DNA of 64,000 nt from Hippasteria phrygiana (GCA_037893225.1 JAZGUH010000054.1:558001-622000); one strand, 5' to 3'; shown: positions 10,543-24,485, numbered from the stretch's first letter. Notes: generated by a model from the sequence alone, not told the origin. Translations and numbers: made by a program.

Positions 10543-13500
10543 GCAGTATTTTTGACATGTATGGATAGTTTAGATCTGGCGCTACATGTTGCAATCATCG
10601 GCGGCTTCCTAGAGTTACAATTTGTGGAGAAAATTCAAACCTCGCAATGTTTATTTTCTTTCCGGCCAACATCTGTGTACAGATTACCGTCTATTTATTG
10701 CTCCATGGCTGTCAAATTCCCTGGGGTATGGACTTGCTTTACTCATTCATAATTGCATGAAATATCAACCAAATGCAGTAATTTTGACATGTGTGTATAG
10801 CTTAGATCTGGCGCTACATGTTGCAATCATCGGCGGCTTCCCAGAGTTAAAACTTGTGGAGAAAATTCAAACCTCGCAATGTTTATTTTCTTTCCGGCCA
10901 ACATCTGTGTACATATTACCGTCTATTTATTGCTCCATGCCTGTCAAATTCCCTGGGGTATGGACTTGCTTTACTCATTCATAATTGCATGAAATATCAA
11001 CCAAATGCAGTAATTTTGACATGTATGTATAGCTTAGATCTGGCGCTACATGTTGCAATCATCGGCGGCTTCCCAGAGTTAAAACTTGTGGAGAAAATTC
11101 AAACCTCGCAATGTTTATTTTCTTTCCGGCCAACATCTGTGTACATATTACCGTCTATTTATTGCTCCATGCATGTCAAATTCCCTGGGGTATGGACATG
11201 CTTTATTCATTCATAATTGCATGAAATATCAACCAAATGCAGTATTTTTGACATGTATGGATAGTTTAGATCTGGCGCTACATGTTGCAATCATCGGCGG
11301 CTTCCTAGAGTTAAAACTTGTGGAGAAAATTCAAACCTCGCAATGTTTATTTTCTTTCCGGCCAACATCTGTGTACAGATTACCGTCTATTTATTGCTCC
11401 ATGGCTGTCAAATTCCCTGGGGTATGGACTTGCTTTACTCATTCATAATTGCATGAAATATCAACCAAATGTAGTAATTTTGACATGTGTGTATAGCTTA
11501 GATCTGGCGCTACATGTTGCAATCATCGGCGGCTTCCCAGAGTTAAAACTTGTGGAGAAAATTCAAACCTCGCAATGTTTATTTTCTTTCCGGCCAACAT
11601 CTGTGTACATATTACCGTCTATTTATTGCTCCATGCATGTCAAATTCCCTGGGGTATGGACTTGCTTTATTCATTCATAATTGCATGAAATATCAACCAA
11701 ATGCAGTATTTTTGACATGTATGGATAGCTTAGATCTGGCGCTACATGTTGCAATCATCGGCGGCTTCCTAGAGTTAAAACTTGTGGAGAAAATTCAAAC
11801 CTCGCAATGTTTATTTTCTTTCCGGCCAACATCTGTGTACATGTTACCGTCTATTTATTGCTCCATGCATGTCAAATTCCCTGGGGTATGGACTTGCTTT
11901 ACTCATTCATAATTGCATGAAATATCAACCAAATGCAGTAATTTTGACATGTATGTATAGCTTAGATCTGGCGCTACATGTTGCAATCATCGGCGGCTTC
12001 CTAGAGTTAAAACTTGTGGAGAAAATTCAAACCTCGCAATGTTTATTTTCTTTCCGGCCAACATCTGTGTACAGATTACCGTCTATTTATTGCTCCATGG
12101 CTGTCAAATTCCCTGGGGTATGGACTTGCTTTACTCATTCATAATTGCATGAAATATCAACCAAATGCAGTAATTTTGACATGTGTGTATAGCTTAGATC
12201 TGGCGCTACATGTTGCAATCATCGGCGGCTTCCCAGAGTTAAAACTTGTGGAGAAAATTCAAACCTCGCAATGTTTATTTTCTTTCCGGCCAACATCTGT
12301 GTACATATTACCGTCTATTTATTGCTCCATGCCTGTCAAATTCCCTGGGGTATGGACTTGCTTTACTCATTCATAATTGCATGAAATATCAACCAAATGC
12401 AGTAATTTTGACATGTATGTATAGCTTAGATCTGGCGCTACATGTTGCAATCATCGGCGGCTTCCCAGAGTTAAAACTTGTGGAGAAAATTCAAACCTCG
12501 CAATGTTTATTTTCTTTCCGGCCAACATCTGTGTACATATTACCGTCTATTTATTGCTCCATGCATGTCAAATTCCCTGGGGTATGGACATGCTTTATTC
12601 ATTCATAATTGCATGAAATATCAACCAAATGCAGTATTTTTGACATGTATGGATAGTTTAGATCTGGCGCTACATGTTGCAATCATCGGCGGCTTCCTAG
12701 AGTTAAAACTTGTGGAGAAAATTCAAACCTCGCAATGTTTATTTTCTTTCCGGCCAACATCTGTGTACAGATTACCGTCTATTTATTGCTCCATGGCTGT
12801 CAAATTCCCTGGGGTATGGACTTGCTTTACTCATTCATAATTGCATGAAATATCAACCAAATGTAGTAATTTTGACATGTGTGTATAGCTTAGATCTGGC
12901 GCTACATGTTGCAATCATCGGCGGCTTCCCAGAGTTAAAACTTGTGGAGAAAATTCAAACCTCGCAATGTTTATTTTCTTTCCGGCCAACATCTGTGTAC
13001 ATATTACCGTCTATTTATTGCTCCATGCCTGTCAAATTCCCTGGGGTATGGACTTGCTTTACTCATTCATAATTGCATGAAATATCAACCAAATGCAGTA
13101 ATTTTGACATGTATGTATAGCTTAGATCTGGCGCTACATGTTGCAATCATCGGCGGCTTCCCAGAGTTAAAACTTGTGGAGAAAATTCAAACCTCGCAAT
13201 GTTTATTTTCTTTCCGGCCAACATCTGTGTACATATTACCGTCTATTTATTGCTCCATGCATGTCAAATTCCCTGGGGTATGGACATGCTTTATTCATTC
13301 ATAATTGCATGAAATATCAACCAAATGCAGTATTTTTGACATGTATGGATAGTTTAGATCTGGCGCTACATGTTGCAATCATCGGCGGCTTCCTAGAGTT
13401 AAAACTTGTGGAGAAAATTCAAACCTCGCAATGTTTATTTTCTTTCCGGCCAACATCTGTGTACAGATTACCGTCTATTTATTGCTCCATGGCTGTCAAA

Positions 13501-15602
13501 TTCCCTGGGGTATGGACTTGCTTTACTCATTCATAATTGCATGAAATATCAACCAAATGCAGTAATTTTGACATGTGTGTATAGCTTAGATCTGGCGCTA
13601 CATGTTGCAATCATCGGCGGCTTCCCAGAGTTAAAACTTGTGGAGAAAATTCAAACCTCGCAATGTTTATTTTCTTTCCGGCCAACATCTGTGTACATAT
13701 TACCGTCTATTTATTGCTCCATGCCTGTCAAATTCCCTGGGGTATGGACTTGCTTTACTCATTCATAATTGCATGAAATATCAACCAAATGCAGTAATTT
13801 TGACATGTATGTATAGCTTAGATCTGGCGCTACATGTTGCAATCATCGGCGGCTTCCCAGAGTTAAAACTTGTGGAGAAAATTCAAACCTCGCAATGTTT
13901 ATTTTCTTTCCGGCCAACATCTGTGTACATATTACCGTCTATTTATTGCTCCATGCATGTCAAATTCCCTGGGGTATGGACATGCTTTATTCATTCATAA
14001 TTGCATGAAATATCAACCAAATGCAGTATTTTTGACATGTATGGATAGTTTAGATCTGGCGCTACATGTTGCAATCATCGGCGGCTTCCTAGAGTTAAAA
14101 CTTGTGGAGAAAATTCAAACCTCGCAATGTTTATTTTCTTTCCGGCCAACACCTGTGTACAGATTACCGTCTATTTATTGCTCCATGGCTGTCAAATTCC
14201 CTGGGGTATGGACTTGCTTTACTCATTCATAATTGCATGAAATATCAACCAAATGTAGTAATTTTGACATGTGTGTATAGCTTAGATCTGGCGCTACATG
14301 TTGCAATCATCGGCGGCTTCCCAGAGTTAAAACTTGTGGAGAAAATTCAAACCTCGCAATGTTTATTTTCTTTCCGGCCAACATCTGTGTACATATTACC
14401 GTCTATTTATTGCTCCATGCATGTCAAATTCCCTGGGGTATGGACTTGCTTTATTCATTCATAATTGCATGAAATATCAACCAAATGCAGTATTTTTGAC
14501 ATGTATGGATAGCTTAGATCTGGCGCTACATGTTGCAATCATCGGCGGCTTCCTAGAGTTAAAACTTGTGGAGAAAATGCAAACCTCGCAATGTTTATTT
14601 TCTTTCCGGCCAACATCTGTGTACATGTTACCGTCTATTTATTGCTCCATGCATGTCAAATTCCCTGGGGTATGGACTTGCTTTACTCATTCATAATTGC
14701 ATGAAATATCAACCAAATGCAGTAATTTTGACATGTATGTATAGCTTAGATCTGGCGCTACATGTTGCAATCATCGGCGGCTTCCCAGAGTTAAAACTTG
14801 TGGAGAAAATTCAAACCTCGCAATGTTTATTTTCTTTCCGGCCAACATCTGTGTACATATTACCGTCTATTTATTGCTCCATGCCTGTCAAATTCCCTGG
14901 GGTATGGACTTGCTTTACTCATTCATAATTGCATGAAATATCAACCAAATGCAGTAATGTTGACATGTATGTATAGCTTAGATCTGGCGCTACATGTTGC
15001 AATCATCGGCGGCTTCCCAGAGTTAAAACTTGTGGAGAAAATTCAAACCTCGCAATGTTTATTTTCTTTCCGGCCAACATCTGTGTACATATTACCGTCT
15101 ATTTATTGCTCCATGCATGTCAAATTCCCTGGGGTATGGACATGCTTTATTCATTCATAATTGCATGAAATATCAACCAAATGCAGTATTTTTGACATGT
15201 ATAGATAGTTTAGATCTGGCGCTACATGTTGCAATCATCGGCGGCTTCCTAGAGTTAAAACTTGTGGAGAAAATTCAAACCTCGCAATGTTTATTTTCTT
15301 TCCGGCCAACATCTGTGTACAGATTACCGTCTATTTATTGCTCCATGGCTGTCAAATTCCCTGGGGTATGGACTTGCTTTACTCATTCATAATTGCATGA
15401 AATATCAACCAAATGCAGTAATTTTGACATGTGTGTATAGCTTAGATCTGGCGCTACATGTTGCAATCATCGGCGGCTTCCCAGAGTTAAAACTTGTGGA
15501 GAAAATTCAAACCTCGCAATGTTTATTTTCTTTCCGGCCAACATCTGTGTACATATTACCGTCTATTTATTGCTCCATGCCTGTCAAATTCCCTGGGGTA
15601 TG
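10543..15602 (+). repeat. Trimeric higher-order repeat, 696 bp, with 1,392-bp superperiod
   Basis: Three monomer types cycle: one with GTGTGTATAG and CATGCCTG; one with GTATGTATAG and CATGCATG followed by GGACATGC; one with GATAGTTTAG, GTGTACAGATT and CATGGCTG. The last carries an NcoI-type CCATGG at 10703, 11399, 12095, 12791, 13487 and 14183, exactly 696 apart, then 15343 (five monomers later). An ATGTAGTAAT variant at 11470, 12862 and 14254 recurs every 1,392 bases, giving a six-monomer superperiod. A three-monomer inset at about 11.6-12.0 kb and another at 14.3-14.8 kb substitute other monomer types. Confidence 0.92.
13137..15343 (+). repeat. Block V1: 2.2-kb segment duplicated at 18704-20910
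   Basis: Matches 18704-20910 at offset 5,567 (24 monomers minus one base). Differences I saw all look private to this copy: ACACCTGTG near 14150, ATGTAGTAAT at 14254, GAAAATGCAAACC near 14577, GTAATGTTGAC near 14955 and GTATAGATAG near 15200. The distant copy retains the common form at these sites. Limits are the GCGCTAAATG variant present only in the other copy at 18703, and CATGGCTG versus CATGCCTG at 15344. Confidence 0.88.
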
Positions 15603-18600
15603 GACTTGCTTTACTCATTCATAATTGCATGAAATATCAACCAAATGCAGTAATTTTGACATGTATGTATAGCTTAGATCTGGCGCTACATATTGCAATC
15701 ATCGGCGGCTTCTTAGAGTTAAAACTTGTGGAGAAAATTCAAACCTCGCAATGTTTATTTTCTTTCCGGCCAACATCTGTGTGCAGATTACCGTCTATTT
15801 ATTGCTCATGCATGTCAAATTCCCTGGGGTATGGACTTGCTTTATTCATTCATAATTGCATGAAATATCAACCAAATGCAGTATTTGTGACATGTATGGA
15901 TAGCTTAGATCTGGCGCTACATGTTGCAATCATCGGCGGCTTCCTAGAGTTAAAACTTGTGGAGAAAATTCAAACCTCGCAATGTTTATTTTCTTTCCGG
16001 CCAACATCTGTGTACATATTACCGTCTATTTATTGCTCCATGCATGTCAAATTCCCTGGGGTATGGACTTGCTTTACTCATTCATAATTGCATGAAATAT
16101 CAACCAAATACAGTAATTTTGACATGTATGGATAGCTTAGATCTGGCGCTACATGTTGCAATCATCGGCGGCTTCCCAGAGTTAAAACTTGTGGAGAAAA
16201 TTCAAACCTCGCAATGTTTATTTTCTTTCCGGCCAACATCTGTGTACATGTTACCGTCTATTTATTGCTCCATGCATGTCAAATTCCCTGGGGTATGGAC
16301 TTGCTTTACTCATTCATAATTGCATGAAATATCAACCAAATGCAGTAATTTTGACATGTGTGTATAGCTTAGATCTGGCGCTACATGTTGCAATCATCGG
16401 CGGCTTCCCAGAGTTAAAACTTGTGGAGAAAATTCAAACCTCGCAATGTTTATTTTCTTTCCGGCCAACATCTGTGTACATATTACCGTCTATTTATTGC
16501 TCCATGCATGTCAAATTCCCTGGGGTATGGACTTGCTTTATTCATTCATAATTGCATGAAATATCAACCAAATGCAGTATTTTTGACATGTATGGATAGC
16601 TTAGATCTGGCGCTACATGTTGCAATCATCGGCGGCTTCCTAGAGTTAAAACTTGTGGAGAAAATTCAAACCTCGCAATGTTTATTTTCTTTCCGGCCAA
16701 CATCTGTGTACATGTTACCGTCTATTTATTGCTCCATGCATGTCAAATTCCCTGGGGTATGGACTTGCTTTACTCATTCATAATTGCATGAAATATCAAC
16801 CAAATGCAGTAATTTTGACATGTGTGTATAGCTTAGATCTGGCGCTACATGTTGCAATCATCGGCGGCTTCCCAGAGTTAAAACTTGTGGAGAAAATTCA
16901 AACCTCGCAATGTTTATTTTCTTTCCGGCCAACATCTGTGTACATATTACCGTCTATTTATTGCTCCATGCATGTCAAATTCCCTGGGGTATGGACTTGC
17001 TTTATTCATTCATAATTGCATGAAATATCAACCAAATGCAGTATTTTTGACATGTATGGATAGCTTAGATCTGGCGCTACATGTTGCAATCATCGGCGGC
17101 TTCCTAGAGTTAAAACTTGTGGAGAAAATTCAAACCTCGCAATGTTTATTTTCTTTCCGGCCAACATCTGTGTACATGTTACCGTCTATTTATTGCTCCA
17201 TGCATGTCAAATTCCCTGGGGTATGGACTTGCTTTACTCATTCATAATTGCATGAAATATCAACCAAATACAGTAATTTTGACATGTATGGATAGCTTAG
17301 ATCTGGCGCTACATGTTGCAATCATCGGCGGCTGCCTAGAGTTAAAACTTGTGGAGAAAATTCAAACCTCGCAATGTTTATTTTCTTTCCGGCCAACATC
17401 TGTGTACATATTACCGTCTATTTATTGCTCCATGCCTGTCAAATTCCCTGGGGTATGGACTTGCTTTACTCATTCATAATTGCATGAAATATCAACCAAA
17501 TGCAGTAATTTTGACATGTATGGATAGCTTAGATCTGGCGCTACATGTTGCAATCATCGGCGGCTTCCCAGAATTAAAACTTGTGGAGAAAATTCAAACC
17601 TCGCAATGTTTATTTTCTTTCCGGCCAACATCTGTGTACATATTACCGTCTATTTATTGCTCCATGCATGTCAAATTCCCTGGGGTATGGACACGGTTTA
17701 TTCATTCATAATTGCATGAAATATCAACCAAATGCAGTATTTTTGACATGTATGGATAGTTTAGATCTGGCGCTACATGTTGCAATCATCGGCGGCTTCC
17801 TAGAGTTAAAACTTGTGGAGAAAATTCAAACCTCGCAATGTTTATTTTCTTTCCGGCCAACATCTGTGTGCAGATTACCGTCTATTTATTGCTCCATGCC
17901 TGTCAAATTCCCTGGGGTATGGACTTGCTTTACTCATTCATAATTGCATGAAATATCAACCAAATGCAGTAATTTTGACATGTGTGTATAGCTTAGATCT
18001 GGCGCTACATGTTGCAATTATCGGCGGCTTCTTAGATTTAACACTTGTGGAGAAAATTCAAACCTCGCAATGTTTATTTTCTTCCCGGCCACCATCCGTG
18101 TGCAGATTACCTTTTATTTATTGCTCCATGCCTGTCAAATTCCCTGGGGTATGGACTTGCTTTACTCATTCATAATTGCATGAAATATCAACCAAATACA
18201 GTCATTTTGACATGTATGGATAGCTTAGATCTGGCGCTACATGTTGCAATCATCGGCGGCTTCCTATAGTTACAATTTGTGGAGAAAATTCAAACCTCGC
18301 AATGTTTATTTTCTTTCCGGCCAACATCTGTGTACATGTTACCGTCTATTTATTGCTCCATGCATGTCAAATTCCCTGGGGTATGGACTTGCTTTACTCA
18401 TTCATAATTGCATGAAATATCAACCAAATTCAGTAATTTTGACATGTATGGATAGCTTAGATCTGGCGCTACATGTTGCAATTATCGCCGGCTTCTTAGA
18501 GTTAACACTTGTGGAGAAAATTCAAACCTCGCAATGTTTATTTTCTTTCCGGCCAACATCTGTGTACATATTACCGTCTATTTATTGCTCCATGCCTGTC

Positions 18601-19402
18601 AAATTCCCTGGGGTATGGACTTGCTTTACTCATTCATAATTGCATGAAATATCAACCAAATGCAGTAATTTTGACATGTATGTATAGCTTAGATCTGGCG
18701 CTAAATGTTGCAATCATCGGCGGCTTCCCAGAGTTAAAACTTGTGGAGAAAATTCAAACCTCGCAATGTTTATTTTCTTTCCGGCCAACATCTGTGTACA
18801 TATTACCGTCTATTTATTGCTCCATGCATGTCAAATTCCCTGGGGTATGGACATGCTTTATTCATTCATAATTGCATGAAATATCAACCAAATGCAGTAT
18901 TTTTGACATGTATGGATAGTTTAGATCTGGCGCTACATGTTGCAATCATCGGCGGCTTCCTAGAGTTAAAACTTGTGGAGAAAATTCAAACCTCGCAATG
19001 TTTATTTTCTTTCCGGCCAACATCTGTGTACAGATTACCGTCTATTTATTGCTCCATGGCTGTCAAATTCCCTGGGGTATGGACTTGCTTTACTCATTCA
19101 TAATTGCATGAAATATCAACCAAATGCAGTAATTTTGACATGTGTGTATAGCTTAGATCTGGCGCTACATGTTGCAATCATCGGCGGCTTCCCAGAGTTA
19201 AAACTTGTGGAGAAAATTCAAACCTCGCAATGTTTATTTTCTTTCCGGCCAACATCTGTGTACATATTACCGTCTATTTATTGCTCCATGCCTGTCAAAT
19301 TCCCTGGGGTATGGACTTGCTTTACTCATTCATAATTGCATGAAATATCAACCAAATGCAGTAATTTTGACATGTATGTATAGCTTAGATCTGGCGCTAC
19401 AT
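15603..19402 (+). repeat. Block Q copy 3: 16-monomer unit
   Basis: Full-length match to 4237-8036, including the lost C in GCTCATGCATG near 15806, ACACGGTTTATTC near 17692, CCTATAGTTACAATT near 18263, ATTATCGCC near 18483 and GCGCTAAATG near 18700. It also matches copy 2 at offset 7,655, and that match extends upstream of Q into about 15.0 kb. Block edges therefore differ between pairs, as expected from successive exchanges. The copy ends at 19403, where it has CTACATGTTG and copy 1 has CTACATATTG. Confidence 0.93.
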
Positions 19403-21699
19403 GTTGCAATCATCGGCGGCTTCCCAGAGTTAAAACTTGTGGAGAAAATTCAAACCTCGCAATGTTTATTTTCTTTCCGGCCAACATCTGTGTACATATT
19501 ACCGTCTATTTATTGCTCCATGCATGTCAAATTCCCTGGGGTATGGACATGCTTTATTCATTCATAATTGCATGAAATATCAACCAAATGCAGTATTTTT
19601 GACATGTATGGATAGTTTAGATCTGGCGCTACATGTTGCAATCATCGGCGGCTTCCTAGAGTTAAAACTTGTGGAGAAAATTCAAACCTCGCAATGTTTA
19701 TTTTCTTTCCGGCCAACATCTGTGTACAGATTACCGTCTATTTATTGCTCCATGGCTGTCAAATTCCCTGGGGTATGGACTTGCTTTACTCATTCATAAT
19801 TGCATGAAATATCAACCAAATGCAGTAATTTTGACATGTGTGTATAGCTTAGATCTGGCGCTACATGTTGCAATCATCGGCGGCTTCCCAGAGTTAAAAC
19901 TTGTGGAGAAAATTCAAACCTCGCAATGTTTATTTTCTTTCCGGCCAACATCTGTGTACATATTACCGTCTATTTATTGCTCCATGCATGTCAAATTCCC
20001 TGGGGTATGGACTTGCTTTATTCATTCATAATTGCATGAAATATCAACCAAATGCAGTATTTTTGACATGTATGGATAGCTTAGATCTGGCGCTACATGT
20101 TGCAATCATCGGCGGCTTCCTAGAGTTAAAACTTGTGGAGAAAATTCAAACCTCGCAATGTTTATTTTCTTTCCGGCCAACATCTGTGTACATGTTACCG
20201 TCTATTTATTGCTCCATGCATGTCAAATTCCCTGGGGTATGGACTTGCTTTACTCATTCATAATTGCATGAAATATCAACCAAATGCAGTAATTTTGACA
20301 TGTATGTATAGCTTAGATCTGGCGCTACATGTTGCAATCATCGGCGGCTTCCCAGAGTTAAAACTTGTGGAGAAAATTCAAACCTCGCAATGTTTATTTT
20401 CTTTCCGGCCAACATCTGTGTACATATTACCGTCTATTTATTGCTCCATGCCTGTCAAATTCCCTGGGGTATGGACTTGCTTTACTCATTCATAATTGCA
20501 TGAAATATCAACCAAATGCAGTAATTTTGACATGTATGTATAGCTTAGATCTGGCGCTACATGTTGCAATCATCGGCGGCTTCCCAGAGTTAAAACTTGT
20601 GGAGAAAATTCAAACCTCGCAATGTTTATTTTCTTTCCGGCCAACATCTGTGTACATATTACCGTCTATTTATTGCTCCATGCATGTCAAATTCCCTGGG
20701 GTATGGACATGCTTTATTCATTCATAATTGCATGAAATATCAACCAAATGCAGTATTTTTGACATGTATGGATAGTTTAGATCTGGCGCTACATGTTGCA
20801 ATCATCGGCGGCTTCCTAGAGTTAAAACTTGTGGAGAAAATTCAAACCTCGCAATGTTTATTTTCTTTCCGGCCAACATCTGTGTACAGATTACCGTCTA
20901 TTTATTGCTCCATGCCTGTCAAATTCCCTGGGGTTTGGACTTGCTTTACTCATTCATAATTGCATGAAATATCAACCAAATGCAGTAATTTTGACATGTG
21001 TGTATAGCTTAGATCTGGCGCTACATGTTGCAATCATCGGCGGCTTCCCAGAGTTAAAACTTGTGGAGAAAATTCAAACCTCGCAATGTTTATTTTCTTT
21101 CCGGCCAACATCTGTGTACATGTTACCGTCTATTTATTGCTCCATGCATGTCAAATTCCCTGGGGTATGGACTTGCTTTATTCATTCATAATTGCATGAA
21201 ATATCAACCAAATGCAGTATTTTTGACATGTATGGATAGCTTAGATCTGGCGCTACATGTTGCAATCACCGGCGGCTGCCTAGAGTTAAAACTTGTGGAG
21301 AAAATTCAAACCTCGCAATGTTTATTTTCTTTCCGGCCAACATCTGTGTACATATTACCGTCTATTTATTGCTCCATGCCTGTCAAATTCCCTTGGGTAT
21401 GGACTTGCTTTACTCATTCATAATTGCATGAAATATCAACCAAATGCAGTAATTTTGACATGTATGTATAGCTTAGATCTGGCGCTACATGTTGCAATCA
21501 TCGGCGGCTTCCCAGAGTTAAAACTTGTGGAGAAAATTCAAACCTCGCAATGTTTATTTTCTTTCCGGCCAACATCTGTGTACATATTACCGTCTATTTA
21601 TTGCTCCATGCATGTCAAATTCCCTGGGGTATGGACTTGCTTTACTCATTCATAATTGCATGAAATATCAACCAAATGCAGTAATTTTGACATGTGTGT
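19403..21699 (+). repeat. Trimeric-type monomers and link to unit R
   Basis: Continuation of the duplicate of 13137-15343 up to 20910. Then come monomers with a private GGGTTTGGAC (near 20933), an ATCACCGGCGGCTGCC monomer near 21269, and CCCTTGGGTATGG near 21391. The part 19733-21352 recurs at 24375-25995 (offset 4,642, then 4,643 after an inserted T). The last monomer before unit R starts at 21664 and has GTGTGTATAG. Confidence 0.85.
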
Positions 21700-23092
21700 A
21701 TAGCTTAGATCTGGCGCTACATGTTGCAATCATCGGCGGCTTCCCAGAGTTAAAACTTGTAGAGAAAATTCAAACCTCGCAATGTTTATTTTCTTTCCGG
21801 CTAACATCTGTGTACATATTACCGTCTATTTATTGCTCCATGCATGTCAAATTCCCTGGGGTATGGACTTGCTTTATTCATTCATAATTGCATGAAATAT
21901 CAACCAAATGCAGTATTTTTGACATGTATGGATAGCTCAGATCTGGCGCTACATGTTGCAATCATCGGCGGCTTCCTAGAGTTAAAACTTGTGGAGAAAA
22001 TTCAAACCTCGCAATGTTTATTTTCTTTCCGGCCAACATCTGTGTACATGTTACCGTCTATTTATTGCTCCATGCATGTCAAATTCCCTGGGGTATGGAC
22101 TTGCTTTACTCATTCATAATTGCATGAAATATCAACCAAATACAGTACTTTTGACATGTATGGATAGCTTAGATCTGGCGCTACATGTTGCAATCATCGG
22201 CGGCTGCCTAGAGTTAAAACTTGTGGAGAAAATTCAAACCTCGCAATGTTTATTGTCTTTCCGGCCAACATCTGTGTACATATTACCGTCTATTTATTGC
22301 TCCATGCCTGTCAAATTCCCTGGGGTATGGACTTGCTTTACTCATTCATAATTGCATAAAAAAATCAACCAAATGCAGTAATTTTGACATGTATGGATAG
22401 CTTAGATCTGGCGCTACATGTTGCAATCATCGGCGGCTTCCCAGAGTTAAAACTTGTGGAGAAAATTCAAACCTCGCAATGTTTATTTTCTTTCCGGCCA
22501 ACATCTGTGTACATATTACCGTCTATTTATTGCTCCATGCATGTCCAATTCCCTGGGGTATGGACATGCTTTATTCATTCATAATTGCATGAAATATCAA
22601 CCAAATGCAGTATTTTTGACATGTATGGATAGTTTAGATCTGGCGCTACATGTTGCAATCATCGGCGGCTTCCTAGAGTTAAAACTTGTGGAGAAAATTC
22701 AAACCTCGCAATGTTTATTTTCTTTCCGGCCAACATCTGTGTGCAGATTACCGTCTATTTATTGCTCCATGCCTGTCAAATTCCCTGGGGTATGGACTTG
22801 CTTTACTCATTCATAATTGCATGAAATATCAACCAAATGCAGTAATTTTGACATGTGTGTATAGCTTAGATCTGGCGCTACATGTTGCAATCATCGGCGG
22901 CTGCCTAGAGTTAAAACTTATGGAGAAAATTCAAACCTCGCAATGTTTATTTTCTTTCCGGCCAACATCTGTGTGCAGATTACTGTCTATTTATTGCTCC
23001 ATGGCTGTCAAATTCCCTGGGGTATGGACTTGCTTTACTCATTCATAATTGCATGAAATATCAACCAAATGCAGTAATTTTGACATGTATGT
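21700..23092 (+). repeat. Unit R copy 1: 1,393-bp, 6-monomer unit
   Basis: Carries a string of rare variants that recur exactly 1,393 bases later: TTGTAGAGAAAATT at 21758, CCGGCTAACATC near 21798, GATAGCTCAGATC near 21930, TTTATTGTCTTTCC near 22250, an altered and one-base-longer GCATAAAAAAATC at 22354, CATGTCCAATTCC near 22540, AACTTATGGAG near 22916 and GATTACTGTC near 22978. A private CAGTACTTTTG near 22143 differs from copy 2. Most of these variants occur nowhere else in the window that I saw. Confidence 0.95.
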
Positions 23093-24485
23093 ATAGCTTA
23101 GATCTGGCGCTACATGTTGCAATCATCGGCGGCTTCCCAGAGTTAAAACTTGTAGAGAAAATTCAAACCTCGCAATGTTTATTTTCTTTCCGGCTAACAT
23201 CTGTGTACATATTACCGTCTATTTATTGCTCCATGCATGTCAAATTCCCTGGGGTATGGACTTGCTTTATTCATTCATAATTGCATGAAATATCAACCAA
23301 ATGCAGTATTTTTGACATGTATGGATAGCTCAGATCTGGCGCTACATGTTGCAATCATCGGCGGCTTCCTAGAGTTAAAACTTGTGGAGAAAATTCAAAC
23401 CTCGCAATGTTTATTTTCTTTCCGGCCAACATCTGTGTACATGTTACCGTCTATTTATTGCTCCATGCATGTCAAATTCCCTGGGGTATGGACTTGCTTT
23501 ACTCATTCATAATTGCATGAAATATCAACCAAATACAGTAATTTTGACATGTATGGATAGCTTAGATCTGGCGCTACATGTTGCAATCATCGGCGGCTGC
23601 CTAGAGTTAAAACTTGTGGAGAAAATTCAAACCTCGCAATGTTTATTGTCTTTCCGGCCAACATCTGTGTACATATTACCGTCTATTTATTGCTCCATGC
23701 CTGTCAAATTCCCTGGGGTATGGACTTGCTTTACTCATTCATAATTGCATAAAAAAATCAACCAAATGCAGTAATTTTGACATGTATGGATAGCTTAGAT
23801 CTGGCGCTACATGTTGCAATCATCGGCGGCTTCCCAGAGTTAAAACTTGTGGAGAAAATTCAAACCTCGCAATGTTTATTTTCTTTCCGGCCAACATCTG
23901 TGTACATATTACCGTCTATTTATTGCTCCATGCATGTCCAATTCCCTGGGGTATGGACATGCTTTATTCATTCATAATTGCATGAAATATCAACCAAATG
24001 CAGTATTTTTGACATGTATGGATAGTTTAGATCTGGCGCTACATGTTGCAATCATCGGCGGCTTCCTAGAGTTAAAACTCGTGGAGAAAATTCAAACCTC
24101 GCAATGTTTATTTTCTTTCCGGCCAACATCTGTGTGCAGATTACCGTCTATTTATTGCTCCATGCCTGTCAAATTCCCTGGGGTATGGACTTGCTTTACT
24201 CATTCATAATTGCATGAAATATCAACCAAATGCAGTAATTTTGACATGTGTGTATAGCTTAGATCTGGCGCTACATGTTGCAATCATCGGCGGCTGCCTA
24301 GAGTTAAAACTTATGGAGAAAATTCAAACCTCGCAATGTTTATTTTCTTTCCGGCCAACATCTGTGTGCAGATTACTGTCTATTTATTGCTCCATGGCTG
24401 TCAAATTCCCTGGGGTATGGACTTGCTTTACTCATTCATAATTGCATGAAATATCAACCAAATGCAGTAATTTTGACATGTGTGT
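23093..24485 (+). repeat. Unit R copy 2: tandem duplicate
   Basis: Same variant string as copy 1, including the +1 GCATAAAAAAATC at 23747. I found two differences in about 1.39 kb: CAGTAATTTTG instead of CAGTACTTTTG near 23536, and AACTCGTGG instead of AACTTGTGG near 24078. The near identity and direct tandem position make this one of the youngest rearrangements in the window. The next monomer has a private GTGTACAGC at about 24482. Confidence 0.95.

Noticed and set aside
10543..15602. 696 bp = 4 x 174 as nucleosome phasing
   Set aside because: The arithmetic fits, but any multiple of 232 can be matched to some nucleosome spacing. The sequence alone gives no support.
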